From: Actinomycetes bacterium
GTDB taxonomy: Bacteria; Actinomycetota; Acidimicrobiia; IMCC26256; JANYLB01
DNA length: 64,000 nucleotides
NCBI GenBank assembly: GCA_025363815.1
Contig: JANYLB010000016.1
Coordinates: forward strand, 62,001 to 126,000
Reading direction: 5' to 3'
Numbering within the stretch: the first letter of the stretch is position 1; the number at the start of each line of letters is the position of its first letter. Under the pieces are notes generated by a model. The model saw nothing but the letters and a program-made list of their open reading frames with translations, made no database searches and was not told the DNA's origin. Made by a program: the position numbers and the translations under genes. This document shows positions 16,690-25,554 of this stretch, in pieces.

Positions 16690-17583
16690 CTAACTCAGCC
16701 CCAACTCCTTGATGACCTCGGCCATGAGCTCGCCGGCCTCCGTGGGGTTGAGTCCGACCTTCACACCGGCTTCGCGAAGCGCGTCCATCTTCGCCTGCGC
16801 GGTGCCTTTGGAGCCGGAGATGATCGCGCCCGCGTGACCCATCTTCTTGCCGGCGGGCGCGGTTACCCCGGCGACGTATGACACCACCGGTTTCGACATG
16901 TTCGACGCGATGAACGCTGCCGCCTCTTCCTCCGCCGAACCGCCGATCTCGCCGATCATCATCACGGCCTTGGTCTCGTCGTCGGCCTCGAACGCCGCCA
17001 GGCAGTCGATGAAGCTCGTGCCAGGAACCGGGTCTCCACCGATGCCGACGCAGGTCGTGACGCCGATGTCTTTCTGCGCCAGCTCGTACAGCGCCTGGTA
17101 GGTCAGGGTGCCCGAGCGGCTGACAATTCCGACCGGCCCCCCTGCCTTCGCGATGTGACCCGCGGTGATGCCGATGTTCGCCTTGCCGGGGCTGATGATC
17201 CCCGGGCAGTTCGGACCGAGCAGCCGCACGTCGGGGAAGTCGCGTCGCAGCTCGTTGTAGAACCAAGCTTCGTCGTGCGCGGGCACGCCCTCGGTGATCA
17301 CCACGATGAACTTCACGCCTCCGCGCGCCGCGTCGAGCACGGCGTCCTTCACCCCCGGCGCCGGGATGAACACGCACGACGCGGTCGCGCCGGTCTCGGC
17401 CACGGCGTCGGCGACACTCGCGAATACCGGGATGCCCTCGACGTCGGTGCCCGCCTTCTTGGGGTTGGTGCCCGCGACGACCTTGGTGCCGTACTTCTTG
17501 TTCAGCAGCCCGTAGAAACGACCCTGCGAACCAGTAAGGCCCTGGTACACGACCTTGGTGGTCTCGTCGACGAAGATGCTCAC
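16690..17583 (-). CDS. sucD: Succinyl-CoA ligase, alpha subunit
   Basis: With SucC interconverts succinyl-CoA and succinate, with nucleotide phosphorylation. 297 aa. The CoA-binding Rossmann domain is seen in TKVVYQGLTGSQGRFYG and VVAGTNPKKAGT. The ligase domain has LGPNCPGIISPGKANIGI, SRSGTLTYQALYEL and GHAGAIISGSKGTAQAKM, whose His is the phosphorylated residue. The stop region of sucC and the sucD start overlap by 4 nt (17580-17583), so the subunits are translationally coupled in the usual C-D order. Confidence 0.96.
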   Translation of the reverse strand: MSIFVDETTKVVYQGLTGSQGRFYGLLNKKYGTKVVAGTNPKKAGTDVEGIPVFASVADAVAETGATASCVFIPAPGVKDAVLDAARGGVKFIVVITEGVPAHDEAWFYNELRRDFPDVRLLGPNCPGIISPGKANIGITAGHIAKAGGPVGIVSRSGTLTYQALYELAQKDIGVTTCVGIGGDPVPGTSFIDCLAAFEADDETKAVMMIGEIGGSAEEEAAAFIASNMSKPVVSYVAGVTAPAGKKMGHAGAIISGSKGTAQAKMDALREAGVKVGLNPTEAGELMAEVIKELGLS

Positions 17584-18731
17584 GCGCTTGCTCCTCCAGC
17601 GAGCTCGACGGCGCTGCGGGCGGCATCGAGCATGGTCGGCTGCAACTGCAACCGGTCGGACAGATGGGGAGCCAAGATGGCCCGGCCCTCGTCGGCATTG
17701 GTGCCATCGAGGCGGATCACGATCGGCGAGTCGATCTTCACCCGCGCGAGCGCCTGAACGATCCCGTTGGCGACCTCCTCGCCCTTGGTGATCCCACCGA
17801 ATATGTTGATGAAGATCGACCGTACGTTGGGGTCGTTGTTGATCACCTCGAGCGCGCCGGCCATGACGTCGGCATTGGCACCTCCCCCGATGTCGAGAAA
17901 GTTCGCGGGCTTGCCACCGACCTGATTCACGATGTCGACGGTGCTCATCGCCAGCCCCGCGCCGTTTGCGATCACGCCGACGAACCCGTCGAGGCCGACA
18001 TATTGCAACCCCTTGTCGTGGGCTGCCTGCTCGCGCTCGTCCCGCAACTGGATCGCGTCGTACTGCTCATAATCGGGGTGACGGAACACCGCGTTGTCGT
18101 CGAGCGTGACCTTCGCGTCGAGCGCGTGCACACGACCATCGGGGGTCAGGATCAAAGGATTGATCTCGCACAGATCAGCGTCGCCCTCGGTGTAGGCCTC
18201 ATAGAGCTTCAGCAGGATGTCGACAGCTCCTTCGGTAGCGGCGGGGTTGAGCTGCGCCGCCTCGACCCACGCACGGCAATCGACCTCGGAGAGCCCGTCC
18301 ACGGGATTCACGTGAATGCGAGCGATGGCATCGGGGTTCTCGTCGGCAACCTGTTCGATCTCGACGCCCCCCTGAGCCGACAGCATGCCCAGGTGTTGCT
18401 TCGCCGCCCGGTCGAGCGTGAACGACGCGTAGTACTCCTCGGCAATGTCGCTCGCCTTCTCGATCCAAACCACGTCGACGCGATGCCCCTTGATGTCCAT
18501 CCCGAGGATGTTCGAAGCATGGGTGCGGATCTCGTCGACATCGGCGGCGAGCTTCACGCCGCCGGCCTTGCCCCGACCGCCCACGAGCACCTGCGCCTTC
18601 ACGACGACGGGGTAGCCGAGCCCCTCGGCCGTGGCGACCGCTTCGTCGACTGTCGTCACCGCGGCGCCCGGCGAGACCGGGATGCCGTAACGGCCGAACA
18701 GCTGCTTACCTTGGTACTCGAGTAGATCCAC
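17580..18731 (-). CDS. sucC: Succinyl-CoA ligase, beta subunit
   Basis: The nucleotide-binding ATP-grasp subunit of succinyl-CoA ligase. 383 aa from GTG 18731, preceded by an AGGAGC ribosome-binding site. The N-terminus MDLLEYQGKQLFGRYGIP is characteristic; further motifs are VVKAQVLVGGRGKAGGVK, CEINPLILTPDGRVHALDAK with metal ligands, and NGAGLAMSTVDIV and FINIFGGITKGEEVANG in the C-terminal domain. Overlaps sucD by four bases. Confidence 0.96.
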   Translation of the reverse strand: MDLLEYQGKQLFGRYGIPVSPGAAVTTVDEAVATAEGLGYPVVVKAQVLVGGRGKAGGVKLAADVDEIRTHASNILGMDIKGHRVDVVWIEKASDIAEEYYASFTLDRAAKQHLGMLSAQGGVEIEQVADENPDAIARIHVNPVDGLSEVDCRAWVEAAQLNPAATEGAVDILLKLYEAYTEGDADLCEINPLILTPDGRVHALDAKVTLDDNAVFRHPDYEQYDAIQLRDEREQAAHDKGLQYVGLDGFVGVIANGAGLAMSTVDIVNQVGGKPANFLDIGGGANADVMAGALEVINNDPNVRSIFINIFGGITKGEEVANGIVQALARVKIDSPIVIRLDGTNADEGRAILAPHLSDRLQLQPTMLDAARSAVELAGGASA

Positions 18732-18785
18732 GGTGCTCCTGGGTCTGAAGAAACGACATCTTGCACTGAACGGTCGGGGAGATAA

Positions 18786-19202
18786 CTAGCGCGCCGGCTG
18801 CGCCTCCCGCGCATCGAGCGCCGCGGTGAGCCAGTCGGCGATCGTCGCCAGCGGAGTTCCGGGGGTGAAGAGTCGGGAGACTCCGGCTCTTGTAAGCCGC
18901 TCGATGTCGGCCTCGGGGATTATCCCGCCGCCGAACACGATCACGTCGTCGAGGCCGTTTTCGGCGAGCAGCGCTATGACCTTCGGGAAGAGCGTCATGT
19001 GTGCACCCGAGAGCAACGAGATCCCGACGGCATCGGCATCTTCCTGGAGAGCCGTGGCCGCGATCTGTTCCGGCGTCTGGAACAGGCCGGTGTAGATCAC
19101 CTCGAAGCCGCCGTCGCGCAGAGCCCGCGCGATCACCTTCGCGCCGCGATCGTGGCCGTCGAGGCCGGGCTTGGCGATGACGACGCGGTAACGCCGTTCC
19201 AT
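18786..19202 (-). CDS. Cobalamin-binding domain protein, methylmalonyl-CoA mutase C-terminal type
   Basis: 138 aa, just one B12-binding Rossmann-like domain. The motif [15 protein letters not shown] carries the DxHxxG signature whose His replaces the lower axial ligand of cobalt. [17 protein letters not shown] and [15 protein letters not shown] complete the canonical fold. It corresponds to the separate small subunit of methylmalonyl-, isobutyryl- or ethylmalonyl-CoA mutases, whose large TIM-barrel subunit is not in this window. It sits 54 nt upstream of sucC and runs toward it, which fits a methylmalonyl-CoA to succinyl-CoA to succinate route. Confidence 0.88.
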   Translation of the reverse strand: MERRYRVVIAKPGLDGHDRGAKVIARALRDGGFEVIYTGLFQTPEQIAATALQEDADAVGISLLSGAHMTLFPKVIALLAENGLDDVIVFGGGIIPEADIERLTRAGVSRLFTPGTPLATIADWLTAALDAREAQPAR

Positions 19203-19325
19203 GGGCGGGCTGGGCTCCAGATCGGGGATGCTTTTCGGGGGTAACGCCTCGGCCCGCGTACGCTCGTGCCGGCGCGCGAACGATAGTCACGCTTCTCAGC
19301 ACACGAGAAATGACGGGAGGGGCCG

Positions 19326-19772
19326 ATGACCGCCAATCTGAGATCCTCCTCCACTCCTCTCCTCATCATCACAGCAGCGCTGGCCATCGGCGTCGGGCTC
19401 ATCATCGCGGCACTGCTCCTCGTGTCAACCGGCCAGAGCGGCAACGCACCCAAGGGACCGTTCGCGCTCGGCTCGGCCGCAGGACTCCGCAGCGACGTGA
19501 AACAGAGCCCCGTCTACATCGCCGACCCGACCGGCGGTGACGGGCTCTGGCTCGAGCTGGCGGGCAAGAAGATCGTCGCGCTGTCGGCGGTGCCGCCGGG
19601 GAACCCGCAGAGCTGCGCCGTCAGGTGGCGAGATTCCGTGAAGGCCTACCAGGACTGCAAAGGGAAGCGCTTTCAAGGGGAGCAGCTCGCCATGTATCCG
19701 CTCGAGCTACGCAACGGTTCCCTATTCGTCGACACCCGCCATGCCGTGGCGCCGACCACAGGCTCCGGCTAG
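19326..19772 (+). CDS. Membrane-anchored protein with degenerate Rieske-like domain
   Basis: 148 aa from ATG 19326 with a GGGAGGGG site just upstream. One N-terminal transmembrane helix (LLIITAALAIGVGLIIAALL) anchors an extracytoplasmic domain of about 110 residues. The domain contains CAVRWRDSVKAYQDCKGKRF, which lines up loosely with the two cluster-binding loops of Rieske proteins, but the His ligands and one Cys pair position are missing, so no [2Fe-2S] cluster is expected. Its stop codon shares the palindrome CTAG with the stop of pcrA on the other strand. Function unknown. Confidence 0.65.
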   Translation: MTANLRSSSTPLLIITAALAIGVGLIIAALLLVSTGQSGNAPKGPFALGSAAGLRSDVKQSPVYIADPTGGDGLWLELAGKKIVALSAVPPGNPQSCAVRWRDSVKAYQDCKGKRFQGEQLAMYPLELRNGSLFVDTRHAVAPTTGSG

Positions 19773-22090
19773 AGCTTCTGGAGCGGTGCCCAGGCGAGCA
19801 GCAACCGCTTCTCGCCGACATCTCGGAACCGCACGACCGCTTCAGCCTTGTCACCCTCACCGATCACATCGGTGATGACGCCCTCGCCGAACTTCTCGTG
19901 ACCGACGTCATCGCCGACGCGCAGACCCAGCTGCTCGGCACCGCGCCCGCCTGCTGGTTGCGAAGCCTGTCGGACAGCCGAGTTCACGACCGCGTCGCGA
20001 TGACCACCAAGACCGGAGCGACTCGAGCGACGCTCCGCTCCGATTGACGCCACCAGCTCCTCGGGGATCTCTCGGAGAAATCGACTCGGTGGGTAGTACT
20101 CAGTCGCACCGAAGAGGCTGCGACACCACGCGTGGCAGAGGTACAGCCGCTCCCTGGCCCGGGTGATCCCCACATAACAGAGCCGACGCTCCTCCTCGAG
20201 CTCGTCGGGCTCCCCGAGGCTACGGGAGTGCGGGAACACGCCGTCTTCCATGCCGGTGAGGAACACCACCGGGAACTCCAGCCCCTTGGCTGTGTGCAGC
20301 GTCATCAACGTGACCGCGGATGTCGCCTCACCGTCGGCGCCGTCGAGATCGGTGACGAGCGAGATGCCCTCCAGAAAGGCCTGGATCCGGGTCACGCCGG
20401 TCAGGGGCGAGACATCGTCGGCGTCGGTTCCGGCGATGGCGCCAAGCCCTGATGCCGGCACCCCGGCACGCTGGGAGTCCTCGAGCTGGTCGTCGAACTG
20501 GCGTGCGACACCGACGAGCTCCAGGAGGTTCTCGATCCGGCCCTGGGCCTCGATCGACCGTTCCACCTCGAGCTCCGGGAGGTAGCCGGTGCGGGCCAAC
20601 ACGGCATCGAGCGTGGCCCCGACACCGCGGTCGGCATCGGCTTCCAGCCCTGATATCACCTCGAGCAGATCACGGATGCCACCGAGTGCCTTGCCGGTTA
20701 CGCCTGCCGCTGCCGCCACCGCAAGCGCTTCACGGAACGGCACACCCGCGCCCTGGGCGTACGCGTCGATCTTGCGCACCGAGGTATCGCCGACTCCGCG
20801 GCGCGGGGTATTGACGATGCGCTTCCAACTCACTTCGTCGTCGGGGTTCACGATCGCGCGCAGGTACGCGAGCACATCCTTTACCTCGCGGCGGTCGTAG
20901 AACTTCGTTCCCCCGATTACGCGATACGGCATGCCCGCACGTACGAGTGACTCTTCGATGACGCGGCTCTGCGCATTGGTGCGGTAGAAGACGGCCATGT
21001 CGTCGAACCGGTGACCTTCAGCGTCGGTGAGCCGGTCGATCTCGTGAACTATGAACGCGGCTTCGTCGTGCTCGTCTTCGGCTTGGTATCGGGTGATCAG
21101 CTCCCCACCGATCTGATCGGTCCAGAGGTGCTTCGGCCGTCGAGCCGCGTTGTTCGCGATCACCGCGTTGGCCGCGTCGAGGATGCGCTGCGTCGATCGG
21201 TAGTTCTGCTCCATCACGATCACGCTCGCCTCGGGGAAGACCTCCTCGAAGCGCATGAGATTCCGAAAGTCGGCGCCGCGAAACTTGTAGACGCTCTGGT
21301 CGGCGTCTCCCACGACCATGACGTTGCGGTGCTCGGCGGTGAGCATCCGCACGATCTCCCACTGCGCCATGTTCGTGTCCTGGAACTCGTCGACCAGCAC
21401 GTACTCGAAGCGGTGCTGCCACCGAGCGAGAACATCGGGGTGCTCACGGAACAGCCGCACGACGAGCAGGAGCAGGTCGTCAAAGTCGGCCGCGGATGCC
21501 GACTGCAGCCGGTTCTGGTACTCGGTGTAGACCTCGGCAACGCGCCGCTCGAATGGCCCGACCGCGCGGTCGAGCGCCTCAGTTGGGCTCACCAGCTCGT
21601 TCTTCATGGCGGAGATCAAGCCCTGGGTCCGCCGGGCCGGGAAACGCTTCGGATCGAGGTCGAGGTCGCGCCGGACGTAGTCGGTGAGGCGAACAGCGTC
21701 GGCCTGGTCGTAGATCGTGAACGACGACCGGTAGCCCAGCCGCTCGACGTCGCGACGCAGAATCCGCGCGCACGCCGAGTGAAAGGTCGACACCCACATG
21801 CGCCGCGCGACCGGACCGACGAGCGCCTCGACCCGCTCCTTCATCTCGCCTGCGGCCTTGTTGGTAAAAGTGATCGCGAGTATCTGGAACGGCGAGAGGT
21901 TGCGTTCACCCACGAGGTACGCGACCCGATGCGTGAGCACGCTCGTCTTGCCCGAGCCCGCGCCGGCCACCACGAGGATCGGACCATCGGGTGCGCTCGC
22001 GGCCTCGCGTTGCACCGGGTTGAGCCCGGAGAGGAGATCGCGCATACTGCCCTGGGGAGAAGAGCTCGTCGGAGGCGCAGCAGTGCTCAT
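19769..22090 (-). CDS. pcrA: UvrD/PcrA-type 3'-5' DNA helicase
   Basis: Superfamily 1A helicase acting in nucleotide-excision repair, replication restart and removal of RecA filaments. 773 aa from ATG 22090; a TTG at 22099 would add three residues. The Q-motif region LNPVQREAASAPDGPILVV precedes Walker A VAGAGSGKTS (residues 41-50). Later motifs include AITFTNKAAGEMKERV (Ia), LVDEFQDTNMAQW (II), VGDADQSVYKFRGAD (III), MEQNYRSTQRIL (IV), VTLMTLHTAKGLEFPVVF (V) and EERRLCYVGITRARERLYL (VI). The C-terminal region ends in the tudor-like domain (VGDDVGHEKFGEGVITDV) that binds RNA polymerase in PcrA. Confidence 0.96.
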   Translation of the reverse strand: MSTAAPPTSSSPQGSMRDLLSGLNPVQREAASAPDGPILVVAGAGSGKTSVLTHRVAYLVGERNLSPFQILAITFTNKAAGEMKERVEALVGPVARRMWVSTFHSACARILRRDVERLGYRSSFTIYDQADAVRLTDYVRRDLDLDPKRFPARRTQGLISAMKNELVSPTEALDRAVGPFERRVAEVYTEYQNRLQSASAADFDDLLLLVVRLFREHPDVLARWQHRFEYVLVDEFQDTNMAQWEIVRMLTAEHRNVMVVGDADQSVYKFRGADFRNLMRFEEVFPEASVIVMEQNYRSTQRILDAANAVIANNAARRPKHLWTDQIGGELITRYQAEDEHDEAAFIVHEIDRLTDAEGHRFDDMAVFYRTNAQSRVIEESLVRAGMPYRVIGGTKFYDRREVKDVLAYLRAIVNPDDEVSWKRIVNTPRRGVGDTSVRKIDAYAQGAGVPFREALAVAAAAGVTGKALGGIRDLLEVISGLEADADRGVGATLDAVLARTGYLPELEVERSIEAQGRIENLLELVGVARQFDDQLEDSQRAGVPASGLGAIAGTDADDVSPLTGVTRIQAFLEGISLVTDLDGADGEATSAVTLMTLHTAKGLEFPVVFLTGMEDGVFPHSRSLGEPDELEEERRLCYVGITRARERLYLCHAWCRSLFGATEYYPPSRFLREIPEELVASIGAERRSSRSGLGGHRDAVVNSAVRQASQPAGGRGAEQLGLRVGDDVGHEKFGEGVITDVIGEGDKAEAVVRFRDVGEKRLLLAWAPLQKL

Positions 22091-22098
22091 CGACGACA

Positions 22099-22104
22099 AT
22101 CGTA
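22099..22104 (-). promoter_or_regulatory. Putative -10 box of pcrA
   Basis: TACGAT on the minus strand ends 8 nt before the ATG at 22090, again without a ribosome-binding site. Confidence 0.35.
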
Positions 22105-22157
22105 CAGGTGTTCGATCATCGCGGGTCGCACGAACGCGCGGGAATCGGGCGTGACGA

Positions 22158-22469
22158 TCAGGGTTCGGTGCGACCTTCGGCGACCTCGAGCCTCAACTCG
22201 GTCGTCGCATCCGCCGGCGGAGTCGGCAAGACCCGGTCGACCACCGCCCCGGTATCGGCGTCGTCGCGGTACGACCGCAACAGCCGCGTGCGCTCCGGGT
22301 TCAGCGCGACTGTGAACGAACCGTCGTCGTCGATCTCAAGCGCGTAGTACGACTCCCAATCACCCTCGAACGAGGGCGCGGTCGGGTCAGCGTCGCGGGG
22401 CATGCGACGGAAACGCATCCGCTCCGTGTCGAAGAGCCAGATGCTGTGGGAGGTGGCGATGCGCTCCAT
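22158..22469 (-). CDS. Conserved hypothetical small protein
   Basis: 103 aa, upstream of pcrA in the same direction with a 67-nt gap. The sequence is acidic and beta-rich: HSIWLFDTERMRFRRMPRD, then WESYYALEIDDDGSFTVALN. There is no signal peptide or membrane segment. A TATCCT hexamer 10 nt before the ATG may be its promoter. It resembles short actinobacterial proteins of unknown function. The low count of rare codons and typical third-position GC bias support it being real. Confidence 0.55.
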   Translation of the reverse strand: MERIATSHSIWLFDTERMRFRRMPRDADPTAPSFEGDWESYYALEIDDDGSFTVALNPERTRLLRSYRDDADTGAVVDRVLPTPPADATTELRLEVAEGRTEP

Positions 22470-22624
22470 GGGAAGGCATCAGGATAGCCGCGCCGGCGCC
22501 GCGTTCAATTGGTGTCAGACAAGGCGTCGGCGAGTCGGCCGGACGGCGCGATGGCCAACTCTCTGTGGAGCGGAGAGTGACTACTTGCACGCTTTGCGTA
22601 CCAAACATCCGTAATGGCTGATTC

Positions 22625-22831
22625 ATGGGTGCGCTCACGCTGGTTGTCGGTCCCGGTGACGTCGGCACACCCGGAGCGTCATGGATCACCTACAACGAGG
22701 GCACGGGAACGGTGACCGCCACAAGGGGGTCTTAGCTCACGGCACTCGACGTCGCGTCGTCACGCACTCCGGACCCCTGTGCCGGAGGTCCGCTCAACAA
22801 CTTCGGTGCGACCGTCACCAAGGTCACCTGA
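22625..22831 (+). pseudogene. Decayed coding fragment with in-frame TAG
   Basis: A frame starting at ATG 22625 reads 36 codons (MGALTLVVGPGDVGTPGASW and so on) to a TAG at 22733-22735. The same frame then continues openly for 31 codons (LTALDVASSRTPDPCAGGPL...) to TGA 22829-22831. The composition, rich in Gly, Thr and Val, is that of a secreted beta-rich protein. It looks like the remnant of a surface protein gene interrupted by a nonsense mutation. It could instead be two chance short frames; no homologue was recognised. The rest of 22470-22912 shows no gene. Confidence 0.35.
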
Positions 22832-22859
22832 CCAAATCGGAGAACTCGAACAGCTCCCC

Positions 22860-22891
22860 GAGAGGTGCCCGGCATCTTACGGGCGCCTCTC
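22860..22891. terminator. Strong hairpin between the gene remnant and aldolase gene
   Basis: A 12-bp stem (22860-22871 with 22880-22891, one G-U type mismatch) closes an 8-nt loop. It lies 22 nt beyond the aldolase stop (minus strand) and 28 nt beyond the end of the decayed frame (plus strand), so it can serve either. There is no long T-tract. Confidence 0.65.
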
Positions 22892-22912
22892 TTGCGATTC
22901 GCCGCGCCCCGC

Positions 22913-23941
22913 TCAGGGCTCGGCGTGCTCCATGTCGGCCGCGTAGCGACCGCGCCGCGCCTCACTGTTGAGCCGGGCTCGATGTGCGAACGCAGCGCGG
23001 GCCGCGTCGGCATTGGCAGCCTCGCCCGCCCAGGCCTTCAGCGCGGCCGACTGCAGCGCCCTCCCGTAGGAGAAGCTCAGCTCCCACGGTGCGACCTCTC
23101 CGGCAGCCTTGCGCTTGTTCATCGCGCCGAGGTTCGCGGTTGCCGCCTTGTCGCTCTGCCCGCCGGAGAGGAACACGATCCCGGGGACGGCGCAAGGAAC
23201 GGTCCAGCGGAAGCAGCGCAGCGTGGCCGCGGCTACCTCGTCGGGTGTGGCCGGCACCGGACAGTCGGCACCGGGCACGACCATGTTCGGCTTGAGCAGC
23301 ATCCCCTCGAGCTCGACGCGCTGCTCGAACAGCTGACTGAACACCGCTTCGAGCACCGACGCGGTGACGCCTTCGCACTGCTCGATCGGATGGTCGCCCT
23401 CCATCAACACCTCGGGCTCGACGATCGGCACGAGCCCGGCTTCCTGACACAACGCGGCGTAACGGGCCAGCGCGTGGGCGTTGGCGTCGATGCAGTACTG
23501 CGACGGCACACCCGGCGCGATCACGTAGGTCGCGCGCCACTTCGCGAAGCGGGCGCCGAGGCCGTGGTAGGCCTCGAGGCGCTCGCGCAGCCCGTCGAGG
23601 CCCTCGGTCACGGTCTCGCCGGGCGCGAAGGCCAACGGCTTCGCGCCGGCGTCAACCTTGATCCCGGGCACGATCCCCTGGCGCTCGAGCACCTCCACGA
23701 GCGGGGTTCCGTCGGCGCCATGCTGGCGGATCGTCTCGTCGAAGAGGATGACACCGCTGATGTACTCAGCGGCCGTCGGGGTCGTGAAGAGCAGCTCCCT
23801 GTAGTCGCGGCGGGATTCCTCGGTTGAGGCGGCGCCGATCGAGTCGAACCGCTTCCCGATGGTTCCCGTGCTCTCGTCGGCGGCCAGGATCCCCTTGCCC
23901 GGCGCGACGAGCGCCCTCGCGGTTGCGGCGAGATCACCCAT
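22913..23941 (-). CDS. fba: Class I fructose-bisphosphate aldolase
   Basis: Cleaves fructose-1,6-bisphosphate to DHAP and glyceraldehyde-3-phosphate through a Lys Schiff base. 342 aa from ATG 23941, with GGGAGA eight bases upstream; an upstream extension of 32 codons lacks conservation. The N-terminal LVAPGKGILAADESTGTIGK is the hallmark of the eukaryote-like class I family. Further motifs are GIKVDAGAKPLAFAPGE, KWRATYVIAPGVPS, EPEVLMEGDH, LEGMLLKPNMVVPG and FLSGGQSDKAA. Many Actinobacteria rely on the zinc class II enzyme, so a class I enzyme is a useful taxonomic clue. Confidence 0.94.
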   Translation of the reverse strand: MGDLAATARALVAPGKGILAADESTGTIGKRFDSIGAASTEESRRDYRELLFTTPTAAEYISGVILFDETIRQHGADGTPLVEVLERQGIVPGIKVDAGAKPLAFAPGETVTEGLDGLRERLEAYHGLGARFAKWRATYVIAPGVPSQYCIDANAHALARYAALCQEAGLVPIVEPEVLMEGDHPIEQCEGVTASVLEAVFSQLFEQRVELEGMLLKPNMVVPGADCPVPATPDEVAAATLRCFRWTVPCAVPGIVFLSGGQSDKAATANLGAMNKRKAAGEVAPWELSFSYGRALQSAALKAWAGEAANADAARAAFAHRARLNSEARRGRYAADMEHAEP

Positions 23942-23987
23942 GCAAACGTCTCCCGTTCTGCCCGCCGCTAATGCCTCGGCGCCCGAT

Positions 23988-25541
23988 TCACTCCCACTCG
24001 ATCGTTCCGGGTGGTTTCGACGTGACATCGTAGGCAACCCGATTGACTCCGGGCACCTCGTTGATCACCCGCGAGGAGATCCGCTCGAGGACGTCGTAAG
24101 GGAGGCGGGCCCAGTCGGCAGTCATCGCGTCGTCTGAGGTCACCGCCCGGATGACGATCGGGTACGCGTAAGTCCTGTCGTCACCCATGACACCCACGGT
24201 CCGCACCGCAGGGAGCACGGCGAAGCTCTGCCATATCTCGCGATACAGACCGGCCCGACGGATCTCCTCGACGACGATCGCGTCGGCGAGCTGGAGGATC
24301 TGTACCCGCTCCGGCGTGATGGTGCCGACGATGCGGACCGCGAGGCCAGGGCCCGGGAACGGCTGACGCCACACGATCTCCTCGGGGAGACCGAGCTCCT
24401 CACCAACGCAGCGCACCTCGTCCTTGAACAGATGCCGGAGCGGCTCTACAAGCTCAAAGTTCATGTCGTCGGGAAGGCCGCCGACGTTGTGGTGGGACTT
24501 GATCACCGCGTTGTCGGAGCCACCGGACTCGACGATGTCGGGGTAGAGAGTTCCCTGCACGAGGAAACGGGAATCGTCGTAGTCGCGGGCGACCTCTTCG
24601 AATACCCGGATGAACAGCTCGCCGATGATCTTGCGCTTGCGCTCCGGGTCGACCACGTCGTCGAGCGCATCCAGGAAGCGGTCTCCCGCCTTCACGTGCA
24701 CCAGGTCGACCTGGAACTGCCGTCGGAACGTCTCCTCGACCTGGTCGGCCTCACCGAGGCGCAGCAGACCGGTGTCGACGAACACGCACGTGAGCTGATC
24801 GCCGATCGCCTTGTGAACCAGTGCCGCGGCGACGGCAGAGTCGACTCCCCCCGACAGCCCGCAGATCACCCGCTCCGTACCTACCTGAGCACGGATCTCG
24901 GCGACCTGCTGTTCGATGATCGAGGAGTTCGTCCATGTGGGCCGACAGCCTGCGCCTTCGAACAGAAACGCTTTGAGGATCTCCATGCCGCGTTGGGTGT
25001 GGCCCACCTCGGGGTGGAACTGCACGCCGTAGATGGCGCGCTCGCGGTTCTCCAGCGTGGCGACCGGTACCGACTCGGTCGACGCGGTCACGACGAACCC
25101 GGCTGGGGCCGCGACGATCGAGTCGCCGTGGCTCATCCACACCTCTTGGTCGACGGCTGCGTCGGCGAAGAGCACCGACGGAACGCCGGGCGCGAGCGTT
25201 ATCGCGGTGCGGCCGTACTCGCCGCTCCCGGTACGCTCGACCTCGCCTCCGAGGTCACGGGCAACGAGTTGAGCGCCGTAACAGATGCCGAGGATCGGCA
25301 CTCCGGCTTCGTAGATGGCGTGATCGATCGACGGCGCGCTGTCGACGTGTACCGAAGCGGGGCCCCCCGAGAAGATGATCGCTTTCGGCTGCTTGGCGAG
25401 CATTTCCGCGACCGGCATCGTGCGGGAGACGATCTCCGAGTACACGTGTGCTTCACGCACCCGCCGGGCGATCAGCTGCGCATACTGGGCACCGAAGTCG
25501 ACGACGAGAACGAGATCGTGCTGGGCATCAGCTCCGGTCAC
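23988..25541 (-). CDS. guaA: GMP synthase (glutamine-hydrolysing)
   Basis: Aminates XMP to GMP with ATP and glutamine. 517 aa. The class I amidotransferase domain has [20 protein letters not shown], the nucleophile in [10 protein letters not shown] (Cys87) and the His-Glu pair in [11 protein letters not shown]. The ATP-pyrophosphatase domain has the P-loop [14 protein letters not shown], and the C-terminal dimerisation domain ends in the invariant KPPGTIEWE. Start GTG 25541, 13 nt downstream of the guaB3 stop, so the two guanine-nucleotide genes are one unit. Confidence 0.97.
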   Translation of the reverse strand: MTGADAQHDLVLVVDFGAQYAQLIARRVREAHVYSEIVSRTMPVAEMLAKQPKAIIFSGGPASVHVDSAPSIDHAIYEAGVPILGICYGAQLVARDLGGEVERTGSGEYGRTAITLAPGVPSVLFADAAVDQEVWMSHGDSIVAAPAGFVVTASTESVPVATLENRERAIYGVQFHPEVGHTQRGMEILKAFLFEGAGCRPTWTNSSIIEQQVAEIRAQVGTERVICGLSGGVDSAVAAALVHKAIGDQLTCVFVDTGLLRLGEADQVEETFRRQFQVDLVHVKAGDRFLDALDDVVDPERKRKIIGELFIRVFEEVARDYDDSRFLVQGTLYPDIVESGGSDNAVIKSHHNVGGLPDDMNFELVEPLRHLFKDEVRCVGEELGLPEEIVWRQPFPGPGLAVRIVGTITPERVQILQLADAIVVEEIRRAGLYREIWQSFAVLPAVRTVGVMGDDRTYAYPIVIRAVTSDDAMTADWARLPYDVLERISSRVINEVPGVNRVAYDVTSKPPGTIEWE

Positions 25542-25554
25542 GAGCCCGCCACGA

